From contig CATNEN010000003.1 of NCBI GenBank assembly GCA_950097015.1, forward strand, positions 4,318,501 to 4,382,500: a stretch of 64,000 nucleotides of DNA. Direction: 5' to 3'. Position numbers and translations under genes: made by a program. How positions within the stretch are numbered: position 1 is the first letter of the stretch; each line of letters opens with the position of its first letter. Origin of the DNA: Macrostomum hystrix (lineage: Eukaryota; Platyhelminthes; Macrostomidae). This document shows, piece by piece, positions 1-11,296 of this stretch. The notes below the pieces were generated by a model. That model searched no databases, had not been told where the DNA came from, and saw nothing but the letters and a program-made list of their open reading frames with translations.

Positions 1-187
1 TACTTCCTGGCAAGTGCACTGTCCGTTACTTCGTGGCAAGTGCACTGTCCGTTACTTCCTGGCAAGTGCACTGTCCGTTACTTCCTGGCAAGTGCACTGT
101 CCGTTACTTCCTGGCAAGTGCACTGTCCGTTACTTTCTGGCAAGTGCACTGTCCGTTACTTTCTGGCAAGTGCACTGTCCGTTACTT
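1..187. repeat. 26-bp minisatellite, about 7 copies
   Basis: Tandem 26-bp unit containing caagtgcactgtccgttact, with single-base variation (cttcct, cttcgt, ctttct). The array is cut by the left window edge and ends where AT-rich unique sequence begins. Confidence 0.95.
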
Positions 188-315
188 TGTGCTTCTTTTT
201 TATCCAAAGTATAAATCCAAATTAAAGTTTACGACGCTCTTTATAAAAATATTTTATCCGAAATTCTTATCGGCTGGGATAAATTTTCAATGCTTTTTTA
301 ATGATGCCCTCAAGT

Positions 316-680
316 AAGGTATCGTTCTCTAGTCATTCCAATTAATCTACGCAGATATTCAATGGTGGCAATCTTTTGTTTTACTTCAAAAAGCCTAAGA
401 ACCACCTGACCAAACTCATTAGCAGTGACAGGGGTTATTGTCAAAAAGAATCAATTGAGGTCTTTTGCATCAGCAGAAGCAAGCAAACGTTTTTTAATCA
501 AACCGCAGCTGTTGCGTTTACAGAAATCAATTGAAGTAATGAAATTTTAGGATAAGGGCCATTTTGGCTTCTGCAGAATCACCTGTTCTCCAATCATTTT
601 TCAAAGCATTGCACAGTGTACTTAAGAAAAACCAAGGCAAGCAATTATAAATAATATTTACCGGTTGATTCTGCTAGTAA
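316..680 (-). pseudogene. degenerate coding-like remnant, unrecognised
   Basis: Read on the minus strand, this AT-rich stretch gives a coherent protein-like translation broken by one frameshift (in an A-run near 548) and one in-frame TGA (near 450). Pieces in order include NALKNDWRTGDSAEAKMAL, then CGLIKKRLLASADAKDL, then ANEFGQVVLRLFEVKQKIAT, ending at a stop at the low-coordinate end. The amino-acid mix (Lys, Ile, Leu, Glu rich) looks more like real coding sequence than random AT-rich DNA. I do not recognise the family. It could be an old gene fragment, a piece of transferred bacterial DNA, or chance. No splice signals clearly explain the breaks. Confidence 0.25.
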
Positions 681-748
681 TTACGTACTTTACAAATTCC
701 TTTAACACCTGTGCTTCTGTTTCAATGGTCATTATTTCACATCCGGTT

Positions 749-775
749 TGCGTCAAACCGGTTTTTGTTATAGTT
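749..775 (+). other. GC hairpin followed by T-run
   Basis: The arms ccggttt and aaaccgg are separated by five bases and followed directly by ttttt. This is the form of a bacterial intrinsic terminator, but in an animal genome it may be coincidence. It lies between the minus-strand remnant on the left and the P-loop-like segment on the right. Confidence 0.3.
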
Positions 776-799
776 TGTTAGAAAACTGTTTTCTGGTGT

Positions 800-1010
800 A
801 AAAATCGATAAAAATGTCTATCTGATTAATTATTATAAAGTTAAAGGAAACGAAATAATGAAAAGAACATTTGTTTAAATGATCATTTTCTCCGGCTTTA
901 ACGCTTCCGGAAAAAGTAATACAATCCAAGCAATCAGTTTTATCAGGCAAAATGACAAAAATAGTTTTCTGACACATAAAAAACAAGAATCAAGAAATCT
1001 GTTGAAGCCT
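800..1010 (+). pseudogene. P-loop ATPase-like fragment
   Basis: From 879 the plus strand reads an N-terminus-like segment with GFNASGKS, a good match to a Walker A motif (GxxxxGKS), followed by NTIQAISFI. That order is typical of SMC/RecF/OLD-type AAA ATPases (GxNxSGKSNxxxAI). Upstream, in the same frame before a TAA, comes a short Lys/Ile/Asn-rich stretch. No further ATPase motifs (Walker B, signature) follow, so this is at most a fragment of about 45 residues. The motif is short and could be chance. Confidence 0.25.
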
Positions 1011-1695
1011 CACATCGAGAGGGTGTCAGCTTCATCAGTCTACGGGGGAGCAAACAGCCATGATCCTGTAGCTGTAGGATCCATAAGGATCCTTGATTAT
1101 TTCGTATTGCTATATGATTATTACTATTACTATTATTATGTGTTCTTCGTTTTATTTATAGAAGCGGCTGGGAAAAAAGAAATCTGAAATCAAGTGCAGG
1201 CGGCGGTTTGGTGAAGTGGAAAATATTAATTCTTTCCCAGCCCGAGTGGCAACTCCAGGCAAAGCTTCAAGAGGCCCGCACGAAATGGAAGCTATGGGGT
1301 GGGAGAAATCGACTGAGGAATCGGTTCTGATGGGTTTGGCGCTTCTATTTTTAGCGCAGACCCAAAGCCTGACCCCATCCAGACACGGCTGGCCAGGGTC
1401 AAAGCTGCTAAATCTATTTTTAGGACGCCAAGAGCCTCAGTCGCCGCTTCTAGATTTCTTCCTCTTTCACAAAGCTTTAATGATGAAGTTTCTTTGGTCT
1501 TTTTTGGTACTTTGAACCTCTATCCTAACCTCAAATCCCACTCCCTTTTATCTAAACTTCAGCTTTAAGTTCGCTCGCCTTGAAGTGTTCACCATAATGA
1601 TACATTTTTCGATACATATCGGGTGATTACTGACGCCTAATCGAAAAAAGTACAGTTAAGGCCCTTTGAGCTCCATAATTGGCGATTCACTATAG
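1010..1695. other. no recognisable gene
   Basis: A tat/tac-rich microsatellite patch lies at about 1115-1140. A 99-codon open stretch at 1216-1515 has no recognisable domain and no convincing start. I see nothing else here. Confidence 0.5.
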
Positions 1696-1990
1696 ATAGA
1701 TATGATTGACACTCCAGTTGGGCCAGATGAACAGGCAACAGCACAGCCGTAGCTATTGCGTGGCGCAACTGAAAACTGCGTACAGCTTTTATAGTCCATG
1801 GACTGGTAGGACGCCACACCCACCCTCAATAGCACCAGCTGATGCTGATACCTATTTAACAGCTGGGGGAATCGAAGCAACGCAGAGTTAAGTATCTTGC
1901 CAAAACACAAAAACTGTCCCAGTAGAGCCGGGAATGGAACCCCCGACCTTTAAGTCGTGAGTCCGACGCTATTACCACTAGTCCACAACT
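1696..1990 (-). mobile_element. tRNA-headed SINE, family A
   Basis: Reverse-oriented copy. Its tRNA-like head at about 1925-1985 has a reversed B box (tcg-gaac type) and its body carries the family hallmark palindrome agtccatggact at about 1795. The tail near 1700 matches the copy at 3135-3456. No Pol III gene function is implied. Confidence 0.75.
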
Positions 1991-3134
1991 GATCAGAAGT
2001 GCGAACCTCGAACCACAGAGATTACAACGTCTTTCTTAGCGTGGGGGAGCGACTTGTGTCTTTGCGCTGAATGTCCGACATTTCGTGTTATCGGGCCAAG
2101 CATTTAATATGCGACCTCGCTTATCATTTCGATCAACACAACACTCTGTGTCATTAGCCGTCATTGGATCTGGTTTGGTTATTTGCCTTTTTTTATCCCT
2201 TTAATCATCGCATCTGAGCCAGGGCTTTGACACCCGAGATGACTATATGCCGTGTTTGATATTGCCTGTTTGTTCACAAGGAGCTGCATTTAAATTTAAA
2301 TCCTTCTGATCATCTAATTGTCGGAGGGAACATATTTATCTACGAATTATGGGATTTGAATTTGACCAGTTTCTGTCGATTAACATCGATTTCACCGGGC
2401 ATTATGAAACTGAAGCGGCAAAACTAAAAAAAGAAGATTTTCCTGCTTTTTTGCGTTGCTATATATAACTTTTCTATAAATTCGAAATTTAATACAGTTA
2501 AGGAATTATTGTTAGGCAGAAAGCCAGCCTTCAAAATATGATTGGGTGAACTTAGGGAAGAAAACTCAGTTGTTGCTATTTTTAGAAACGTAGACTACGG
2601 AAAATTCCTTGCCCTAAAAACCACGCACGTGACTTCCCACCAATCAAATTTCGAAGACAACTCAGGGACTGGTAAATACTAATAATAAAACACTCATGTT
2701 TAGTGTCAACTGAATGTCTCTCTTGAGAATTTCCTGGAAGTAATGATTAAATTTTTTGGAATCGTCTTCAAAAAAATATATCTGGTGTACTTTTCTTGTC
2801 AACTACTGTCATCGCATTTTTATTAGGATTTTTTTCCTATATCCTTTTCAAAAAAAGTCTTCCCAATACCCAAGCCTCCATTTGTTTCCTTCCGGTAAAA
2901 TAAATGTCTCAAGAAATATCTTGCAAGATCTGTTCCGCTTGGCATGAAATTTTTCAACCCGAGCGAGGCTGAAATCTAACACCCAAAACTGGAGAGCTCA
3001 GTAACAGGACGGAAACGGTTTTTATTCGTGGAAAGAGAATTTGGCGAGCTCGTAGCTTAAGTGTCACATTTCCTGACAGTTGCAGAGATTTTTCCTTTCA
3101 AAGAAGCTAGAAGTACATACTCGTACTCATTTAC
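1991..3134. other. AT-rich intergenic, nothing recognised
   Basis: There is no gene, tRNA or tandem repeat I can support. Short open frames (for example 2756-2947) look random. Confidence 0.5.
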
Positions 3135-3456
3135 AACTGAGAGGTTGTAGCCTAGTGGTTAGGGCGTCGGACTCACGACTTGAAGGTCGGGGGTTCGATT
3201 ACCGACTCTACTGGAACAATTTGTGTCCTTTAGCAAGACACTTAACTCTGCATTGCTTCAGTTCACCCAGCTATTAAATGGGTACCAGCATTAGCTGGGA
3301 TAATTGAAGGTGGGTGTGGCGTCCCCCCAGTCCATGGACTGAACAGCTGTACGCAGCCTTCAGATGCGCCGCGCATTAGCTGCGGCTGTGCTGTCGGCTG
3401 CACATCTGACCCAATTGGGGCAGGTGTAATCAATTATTATTATTATTATTATAATC
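3135..3456 (+). mobile_element. tRNA-headed SINE, family A, near full length
   Basis: Best copy in the window. The head has an A-box-like tagcctagtgg and a B-box-like gggttcgattac. A central domain follows with aagacacttaactctgcatt and aatgggtaccagcattagct, then the palindrome agtccatggact, a GC-rich part, and the tail gcaggtgtaatcaattattatt ending in (att)n. This is the standard layout of a tRNA-derived SINE with a simple-repeat 3' tail. Confidence 0.85.
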
Positions 3457-3926
3457 GTACTCATACTCGTTGATTGCCGTCCTCTCTCGATTCGGCACTA
3501 GTTGATCCGTCTGTCTATAAAATTATCTAACGCTAACATCATACACCAATCGGCAAAGAAGAGTTCGTTGACTTTTCCCTTGTTAATTAAAGGAGCGTTA
3601 AATGGATGCAATTCAAATCACACAAATGAAATGTATTTTATATCAGTTTGTATCAGGAAATCAAGTAAATTTCCTTTGGCAAGCGCAGCATTCGCATTGT
3701 GATTTGACGCCTTATTTACTAATACGAATGTATAAGCATTCGAAAATAGAGTTCTTTAATTACAAATCATTCACGGACAGAAAGCGTCGATGATGTGTGT
3801 GCAAGTTTATAACAAAATGGAAGCGAACTGTTAAATCGACGAAGAAATTAGAAATTCACGCATCATTATGTTGATGCATTATTGCACAATGATTTATGAG
3901 GCTGGGTTTGGTTCCAAGAAATTTAG
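3457..3926. other. no recognisable gene
   Basis: AT-rich sequence between the SINE tail and the 3' end of the kinase. I see no clear poly(A) signal for the kinase and no other feature. Confidence 0.4.
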
Positions 3927-5081
3927 TCAGTCGTCATTGTCACTGTCCTCGCTAGGCGGGTCCGCCGATGGCGACGCCAGGTGCACCCAGTCGACCACGC
4001 GCTGCTCCTTGATGCGCCGATTCACGCGAGTCTTGACGCCGAACTTCTCCAGCATTCTGGCCAGCCGGACCTGTTCCAGATCGTCGCTGTCAAAGTCCAC
4101 TCCACCGATGGCTTCTTCGTTAATATTGCACGCCTGCCTGGGCGAACGACCGCCGATGAAGACGGTCCAATCGTCAGACAGGTATTTGCGCACCTTCGCG
4201 ACGGCGGCTCGCCTAGCCAGCTTGGGTTCCAGCAGTTTCCTGAACAGCTTCTGCAGGCTGGGCGCGAATTCTCGGAAATTCGATGGAGTCCGCAAAGTCT
4301 TCCTGCGCTGCCACTGAGCGAATTCATAGTAACTGTTGTCCGTCTCCTTGGCCACCTGCCAGGGAAAACTGCCCGTCAGAGCGCAGAAGATCAGCACGCC
4401 GAAGGACCAGACGTCAGTGCCGGTGTGCACATAGTAGGTCTCGCTCTTCGCCGCCTGAGCAATCTCTGGCGGCGTGTAGGGAATCGACGGGCCGACCTTC
4501 TTGCAGAGTGTGCCAGCGCTTCGTGCCATGCCAAAGTCGACCAGCTTGACGACGCTGAGGTCCGGCTCGAACACGGCGACATTCTCAGGCTTGAGGTCGC
4601 GATGACAGATGTTCTGCGAGTGCATGAACTCCAACGCCGAGGCCAGCTGGGTCACGACTAGCTTGACTGTGGACTCCGGAAGGCCTCGTCCTGGCTGGAT
4701 GAACTCGAACAGGTCGCCAAGGGGGGCGAATTCCAGCGCGAACGAATAATAATCCGCCGTTTCAAAGGCTACACTATAGGCGTCGATGACATTGGGATGT
4801 GCGGACAAGAAGATGCTGGTGTTCAGCTCGTGCAGGAAGTCCTTCATCCTGGTGGTGCGCTTGTCTAACAGTTTCAACACCAGCTGTTTGCCAGTCTCCT
4901 TACAGGTAACCAGCACGCACTTGCCGTAGGTACCGCGGCCAAGCTCCTGACGAACAGTGTAGTGCTCCTCCATCTCAATCTGGGACAGGATGCTGTCAGT
5001 ATTGATGGATGTCCTCGGCGTGCTGCCGTGGCTAGAAGCGCTCGGCTTAGGCACCAGAGATGACATTGTTTGAATCGGCAA
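3927..5081 (-). CDS. SBK1-like: SBK-family serine/threonine kinase, intronless
   Basis: A 384-residue protein kinase in one uninterrupted frame. The order and spacing fit the SBK (SH3-binding-domain kinase) family: glycine loop LGRGTYGKC at about 47-55, catalytic Lys70 in VLK, Glu85 of the C helix, HRDLKPEN at 160-167, DFG at 182-184, a TPPE motif (204-206) in place of APE, and DVWSFGVLIFC at about 223-233. The family hallmark AFETADYY...LEFAPLGDLFEFI is also present. All catalytic residues are intact, so it should be active on Ser/Thr. The first 40 residues are Ser/Thr-rich and probably disordered; the tail (about 330-384) is acidic. The start chosen is the first ATG; Met6 is a possible alternative. 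The lack of introns could mean an old retrocopy. The GC-rich coding sequence stands out from its AT-rich surroundings. Confidence 0.9.
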   Translation of the reverse strand: MPIQTMSSLVPKPSASSHGSTPRTSINTDSILSQIEMEEHYTVRQELGRGTYGKCVLVTCKETGKQLVLKLLDKRTTRMKDFLHELNTSIFLSAHPNVIDAYSVAFETADYYSFALEFAPLGDLFEFIQPGRGLPESTVKLVVTQLASALEFMHSQNICHRDLKPENVAVFEPDLSVVKLVDFGMARSAGTLCKKVGPSIPYTPPEIAQAAKSETYYVHTGTDVWSFGVLIFCALTGSFPWQVAKETDNSYYEFAQWQRRKTLRTPSNFREFAPSLQKLFRKLLEPKLARRAAVAKVRKYLSDDWTVFIGGRSPRQACNINEEAIGGVDFDSDDLEQVRLARMLEKFGVKTRVNRRIKEQRVVDWVHLASPSADPPSEDSDNDD

Positions 5082-7064
5082 TAAGCTTCTTTTCTTAGAT
5101 TATTCAGACGTTTTTTAGAACACTTCCGAGGCTAAGGAGTTGCTAGTGCTTGAAAGTTCTTCTATAAGTATAGGCAGTGACAGACTTGGGGCGGGGAGTT
5201 GATCTGGCATAGACTGGCTGCGATTGGTCCAAGCTAGCTTTGCTGGAGAGAGGGGTGGGTGGGTGGGTGGGTGGCTCCTGACGAAACCTAGCCGGGAATG
5301 GCGTTTTAGCTCTATTTTTAGCTCTATTTTTAGCTCAACCAATGCCGCTAAATGTCTTATGCCAGTGTCTTCAGTTTAAACTGCCCACTCATCTGTGCAG
5401 GCAATCGATTTTAGCTAAATTTTTTCTTCTTCTGGCCTGATCGCATTGATTGATTATGCAGCTCATTCTAATTATGTCCTTTATCCGTCTCTATCTTTAT
5501 TTTTGTGTTTTTTCCTTCGAATTGCCTCAATCCTTCTAATTAAGTCCCTATAGGTGTATATCCTCTTTATTATATACCTTAACTTCCCTAATAGTAAAGT
5601 GGTAGCTTTGAGACAATTAAGGTCTTATCTCAAATCCGAAAGGCTATAAAACGGGTACCAGCATCAACTGGGGTAGAGGCTTGGGTTGGTTTGACGGCCA
5701 ACCAGTCCATGGACTGGAAAATTTGTTCGCAGTAATGGGAATGTCATTCATATTATTTTTTTCTTCTATTTCTCTGCTCTAAATGATTTTCTTCCCAAGC
5801 CATAACTATGTTTGCGGTGAGAATGAGCCTTAGTCCAGTGACTCATTGTTAGGACTCATCCCAAATCACCGCCCTTTTATAAAAAAAGAATGAGTGCATC
5901 AATCGGCCACGATCAGTCAGATTTCCTATCCTTCGTTGCTATGGCAACTAGCAATAAAAATGCCATCAACCGTTTCTCTTCATTAGGGCCCAGGCTCGCG
6001 TCAAATAGTCTGTGAAATACATCTGATACATCTGACTGCTCTGCATAATGTACTCAAAGTTAATCTCAAAACACAGTTTAAATTACTTATTTGACGTGTG
6101 TCTAAGCTCATAAATGAAAATTGAAAAACTCAACCCGAGTTGGCATTTGAAATTCCGCGCCTTAGTCTTACCCCAGTGGGGGAAATGCTTTTTGCCAAAT
6201 AAGCGACACCAAGTCGTTTTTGTTGCAATTAATATCTATAGTCCATGGACAAGGCCTTCTTAGAGAGACATGGAAGCTATCGTGTCTACAATGAAAGTAA
6301 ATTAATTTAAGCACAATACTGCACAATCTCGTATTGAGAAGCTCTTGTCTGATCTCTCTCTTCGTTAGTGTCATTTTGCTATGGGTCCAAATTTATTTTT
6401 AGCAATCCATCTTTTACAGGCGCTTCTGGGTGATGCCTTGCGCACAAACTTAATGGATAGAGATTGTTTGGCATATTCTCTTTTCTCTAATATCTGCACT
6501 CTCTCTCTCCCTCTTTCTCCTCTCCCATTTCTTCTCTTCCCTCCCTCATTTCTTCTCTCTTCTATTTCCTCTAATAAGGCCTATAACTTATTTTGCCACT
6601 GGCAAGTGTAGGAATTGAATTGTCGATCTAATTTTCTACTTTTTCTTTATACGACTCAACTTGATGAACAAATGCTCTATAGCTAGAAGCAGAAGATCGA
6701 CGTGGTCTATTTTTAGATAGTTAATTCGACCGCAAAGGCCTCAAGAGAGCCATCATCATTAGCTATCATTGGGCAATTAATCTAATCTCGTGCCCACACT
6801 AAGATAATAAAATACATAGGCTGGCTATTAGGGTTGAGATAGGCAGAGAAATCAAGTTAGATTCTGCGCAGATAAGAAACAGAAGGATGGATAAAAGAAA
6901 GTGTTATGACTCTGTTCTGCTCTGGGCATCAGCAATTAGCTTTCCGTCTACTGTTTGATACTCATAGTCTGTCTTTTGCTGAGAAACTCGTCTATATAGC
7001 CTTTTCCTAACCTAGTTAAATCAGCAATAGCTGCTCTTACCCTCTATTGAACTCCTCGTGTCAA
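5082..7064. other. intergenic upstream of the kinase
   Basis: Contains a short (ggtg)n run at about 5251-5273, a partial family-A SINE (5640-5735), another agtccatgga fragment at about 6238, and a CT-rich stretch at 6470-6570. The kinase promoter presumably lies in 5082-5400. I see no gene. Confidence 0.5.
5640..5735 (+). mobile_element. family-A SINE fragment
   Basis: Central part only: aacgggtaccagcatcaact followed by the palindrome agtccatggact at about 5704. Head and tail are missing. Confidence 0.6.
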
Positions 7065-9535
7065 TGTCTCCTCTCCTCTCCCCTCTCTCCTCTCCCCTCT
7101 CTCTCGTCTCTTCCCTCCCCTCTCTCCTCTCTCCTCTCTCATCTCTCCTAACTCTCTCCTCTCTTGTCTCTCCTAACTCTCTCCTCTCTCATCTCTCCTA
7201 ACTCTCTCCTCTCTCATCTCTCCTAACTCTCTCCTCTCTTGTCTCTCCTAACTCTCTCCTCTCTTGTCTCTCCTAACTCTCTCCTCTCTTGTCTCTCCTA
7301 ACTCTCTCCTCTCTTGTCTCTCCTAACTCTCTCCTCTCTTGTCTCTCCTAACTCTCTCCTCTCTTGTCTCTCCTAACTCTCTCCTCTCTCGTCTCTCCTA
7401 ACTCTCTCCTCTCTTGTCTCTCCTAACTCTCTCCTCTCTTGTCTCTCCTAACTCTCTCCTCTCTCATCTCTCCTAACTCTCTCCTCTCTCATCTCTCCTA
7501 ACTCTCTCCTCTCTTGTCTCTCCTAACTCTCTCCTCTCTCATCTCTCCTAACTCTCTCCTCTCTCATCTCTCCTAACTCTCTCCTCTCTTGTCTCTCCTA
7601 ACTCTCTCCTCTCTTGTCTCTCCTAACTCTCTCCTCTCTCATCTCTCCTAACTCTCTCCTCTCTCGTCTCTCCTAACTCTCTCCTCTCTCATCTCTCCTA
7701 ACTCTCTCCTCTCTTGTCTCTCCTAACTCTCTCCTCTCTCATCTCTCCTAACTCTCTCCTCTCTAGTCTCTCCTAACTCTCTCCTCTCTCGTCTCTCCTA
7801 ACTCTCTCCTCTCTCGTCTCTCCTAACTCTCTCCTCTCTCGTCTCTCCTAACTCTCTCCTCTCTCATCTCTCCTAACTCTCTCCTCTCTCATCTCTCCTA
7901 ACTCTCTCCTCTCTTGTCTCTCCTAACTCTCTCCTCTCTTGTCTCTCCTAACTCTCTCCTCTCTTGTCTCTCCTAACTCTCTCCTCTCTCGTCTCTCCTA
8001 ACTCTCTCCTCTCTCGTCTCTCCTAACTCTCTCCTCTCTCGTCTCTCCTAACTCTCTCCTCTCTCGTCTCTCCTAACTCTCTCCTCTCTCATCTCTCCTA
8101 ACTCTCTCCTCTCTCATCTCTCCTAACTCTCTCCTCTCTCATCTCTCCTAACTCTCTCCTCTCTCATCTCTCCTAACTCTCTCCTCTCTTGTCTCTCCTA
8201 ACTCTCTCCTCTCTTGTCTCTCCTAACTCTCTCCTCTCTTGTCTCTCCTAACTCTCTCCTCTCTTGTCTCTCCTAACTCTCTCCTCTCTTGTCTCTCCTA
8301 ACTCTCTCCTCTCTCGTCTCTCCTAACTCTCTCCTCTCTTGTCTCTCCTAACTCTCTCCTCTCTCATCTCTCCTAACTCTCTCCTCTCTCATCTCTCCTA
8401 ACTCTCTCCTCTCTTGTCTCTCCTAACTCTCTCCTCTCTCATCTCTCCTAACTCTCTCCTCTCTCGTCTCTCCTAACTCTCTCCTCTCTCATCTCTCCTA
8501 ACTCTCTCCTCTCTCATCTCTCCTAACTCTCTCCTCTCTCATCTCTCCTAACTCTCTCCTCTCTCGTCTCTCCTAACTCTCTCCTCTCTCATCTCTCCTA
8601 ACTCTCTCCTCTCTCATCTCTCCTAACTCTCTCCTCTCTCATCTCTCCTAACTCTCTCCTCTCTTGTCTCTCCTAACTCTCTCCTCTCTTGTCTCTCCTA
8701 ACTCTCTCCTCTCTTGTCTCTCCTAACTCTCTCCTCTCTTGTCTCTCCTAACTCTCTCCTCTCTTGTCTCTCCTAACTCTCTCCTCTCTTGTCTCTCCTA
8801 ACTCTCTCCTCTCTTGTCTCTCCTAACTCTCTCCTCTCTTGTCTCTCCTAACTCTCTCCTCTCTTGTCTCTCCTAACTCTCTCCTCTCTTGTCTCTCCTA
8901 ACTCTCTCCTCTCTCATCTCTCCTAACTCTCTCCTCTCTCATCTCTCCTAACTCTCTCCTCTCTTGTCTCTCCTAACTCTCTCCTCTCTTGTCTCTCCTA
9001 ACTCTCTCCTCTCTCATCTCTCCTAACTCTCTCCTCTCTCGTCTCTCCTAACTCTCTCCTCTCTCATCTCTCCTAACTCTCTCCTCTCTCATCTCTCCTA
9101 ACTCTCTCCTCTCTTGTCTCTCCTAACTCTCTCCTCTCTCATCTCTCCTAACTCTCTCCTCTCTAGTCTCTCCTAACTCTCTCCTCTCTCGTCTCTCCTA
9201 ACTCTCTCCTCTCTCGTCTCTCCTAACTCTCTCCTCTCTCGTCTCTCCTAACTCTCTCCTCTCTCGTCTCTCCTAACTCTCTCCTCTCTCGTCTCTCCTA
9301 ACTCTCTCCTCTCTCGTCTCTCCTAACTCTCTCCTCTCTTGTCTCTCCTAACTCTCTCCTCTCTTGTCTCTCCTAACTCTCTCCTCTCTTGTCTCTCCTA
9401 ACTCTCTCCTCTCTCGTCTCTCCTAACTCTCTCCTCTCTCGTCTCTCCTAACTCTCTCCTCTCTCGTCTCTCCTAACTCTCTCCTCTCTTCTCTCTCCTC
9501 CCCCTCTCCTCTCTCCTCTCTCCTATCTCTCGTCA
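7065..9535. repeat. 25-bp pyrimidine minisatellite, about 94 regular copies
   Basis: A 2.4-kb, almost pure C/T array on the plus strand. The unit is ctaactctctcctctc, then a variable triplet (ttg, tca, tcg or rarely tag), then tctctc. Regular units run from about 7140 to 9490, with irregular CT-rich edges. A GA/CT tract of this size can form triplex DNA. No coding role is apparent. Confidence 0.95.
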
Positions 9536-9722
9536 GAATCGCGACTTAAATGGTTGGGGATTCGATTCCCGCCTCCATCGGAACAATTCGTACCCTTCAA
9601 CAAGACACCTCAGTCTGCCCAGCTTTTTATTGGGTACCAGCATCTGCTGTGGGGCATTGAAGGTGAGTGTGGCGTCCCCCAGTCCATGGACTGAACAGCT
9701 GTACGCTCTGCCTTCAGAATGG
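9536..9722 (+). mobile_element. family-A SINE fragment
   Basis: It begins inside the tRNA-like head (B box gattcgattcccgcc), continues through gacacctcagtctgcccagc and tgggtaccagcatctgct to the palindrome agtccatggactgaacagct. It abuts the end of the 25-bp array directly. Confidence 0.75.
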
Positions 9723-10639
9723 TTTGCGGGCTTGTTCTGTCCCACGAGGGCTAACCTTCAGGGCAGCCCTTAATAAAAATACTATATATTATAAAACACA
9801 CTTCAGTTCTCTTCTAAATACAAGTATAAATATTCTATATATATCCGGCCCGTTCCTTATTGACGAACATCTTTTGACTGAAATCTCCCACCCAGTTCCC
9901 ATTAGGCGCTAATGAATCTTTGGCCCAGTGAAAAAAGCACAGCATTAACTCAATTTGCCCATTTCCTTATTTCTTCCCCTGTCACCTTCCTTTCCTTTCT
10001 ACATTTGCTGCTCAATAGTTGTTCCAAAAATAGAAAATATTCGCGTCTTCATCAGGAATTCAAAATAGAAAACTTGCTGCGTTTCCTTACCGCGAAGGAG
10101 AGAAAAGAAACGCGTCTATTCACCGCCTATTTCTCTCCTTGCATTGCTTTTTCCACTTCTTGTGTTGAACTATTTTTGGCCCGCGATTTCTATTTTAAAA
10201 TTCTTCCCTGAGATATTCTCAATGGTGGCAGAGGGGTTGATGCATATTATTTTCTCCCAGCAACAGACATTTTTGACAGCTTCTTGTCTTAAACACATCA
10301 GAGGCTTTCATTGCAACTGTTTGACTGGATTTTTCCCATATTTCTGCTCGAAGCAGAAGCCCGTTTTTAGTATTTAGGAAAACAAAACTATTGAGAAAAT
10401 ACGAGCCTATGCTGCTGCTGTTGATGATATTTTTCACAACAAGCAGTTTCTTCTAATAATAGCATAGGCTTTGAGAGTATCCTAAACATTTTTGAGCACT
10501 CAATTACAGCCAGGTGTTCTCACACACACAAACCTGTCAGACATCGCTCTTGTATTGACTCTGCATGAGACGGGGCTAAAAAAAGTCGATATTTCTGCTT
10601 CTGAAAGCAGCCCCTTCAGCTCATTGTTAGACGGAAAAA
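9723..10639. other. no recognisable gene
   Basis: AT-rich. Open stretches of 70-100 codons at 9912-10211 and 10144-10377 have no domain I recognise and no supporting splice sites. Confidence 0.45.
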
Positions 10640-11296
10640 TAAGACTGTTAGACTGAGAAGTTAACCTGCTAGACTGAGAAGTTAACCTGTTAGATAGAGA
10701 AGTCAACCTGTTAGACAGAGATGTTAACCTGTTAGACTGAGAAGTCAACCTGTTAGACAGAGATGTTAACCTGTTAGACTGAGAAGTCAACCTGTTAGAC
10801 AGATATGTTAACCTGTTAGACTGAGAAGTCAACCTGTTAGACAGAGAAGTTAACCTGTTAGATAGAGAAGTTAACCTGTTAGATAGAGAAGTTAACCTGT
10901 TAGATAGAGAAGTTAACCTGTTAGATAGAGAAGTCAACCTGTTAGATAGCTATGTTAACCTGTTAGATAGAGAAGTTAACCTGTTAGATAGAGAAGTCAA
11001 CCTGTTAGACAGAGATGTTAACCTGTTAGACTGAGAAGTCAACCTGTTAGACAGAGATGTTAACCTGTTAGACTGAGAAGTCAACCTGTTAGACAGAGAA
11101 GTTAACCTGTTAGATAGAGAAGTTAACCTGTTAGATAGAGAAGTTAACCTGTTAGATAGAGAAGTTAACCTGTTAGATAGAGAAGTTAACCTGTTAGACA
11201 GAGAAGTCAACCTGTTAGATAGCTATGTTAACCTGTTAGACTGAGAAGTCAACCTGTTAGACTGAGAAGTTAACCTGTTAGATAGAGAAGTTACCT
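10640..11296. repeat. 21-bp minisatellite, about 31 copies
   Basis: Unit of 21 bp containing gttaacctgttagatagaga, with alternatives at the tat/cag/ctg positions. Because 21 is a multiple of three, the minus strand is open and reads a heptad NRLTSLS repeatedly, interrupted near 10940. No start, splice or unique flanking domain supports a gene. Confidence 0.93.

Noticed and set aside
1920-1985. Possible tRNA gene on the minus strand
   Set aside because: The stems do not pair properly and it continues into the SINE body; it is the tRNA-like head of family A. The same applies near 3150, 9550, 48757, 54719 and 57920.
3868-4661. Plus-strand frames of up to 226 codons across the kinase
   Set aside because: Antisense shadows of the GC-rich kinase coding sequence.
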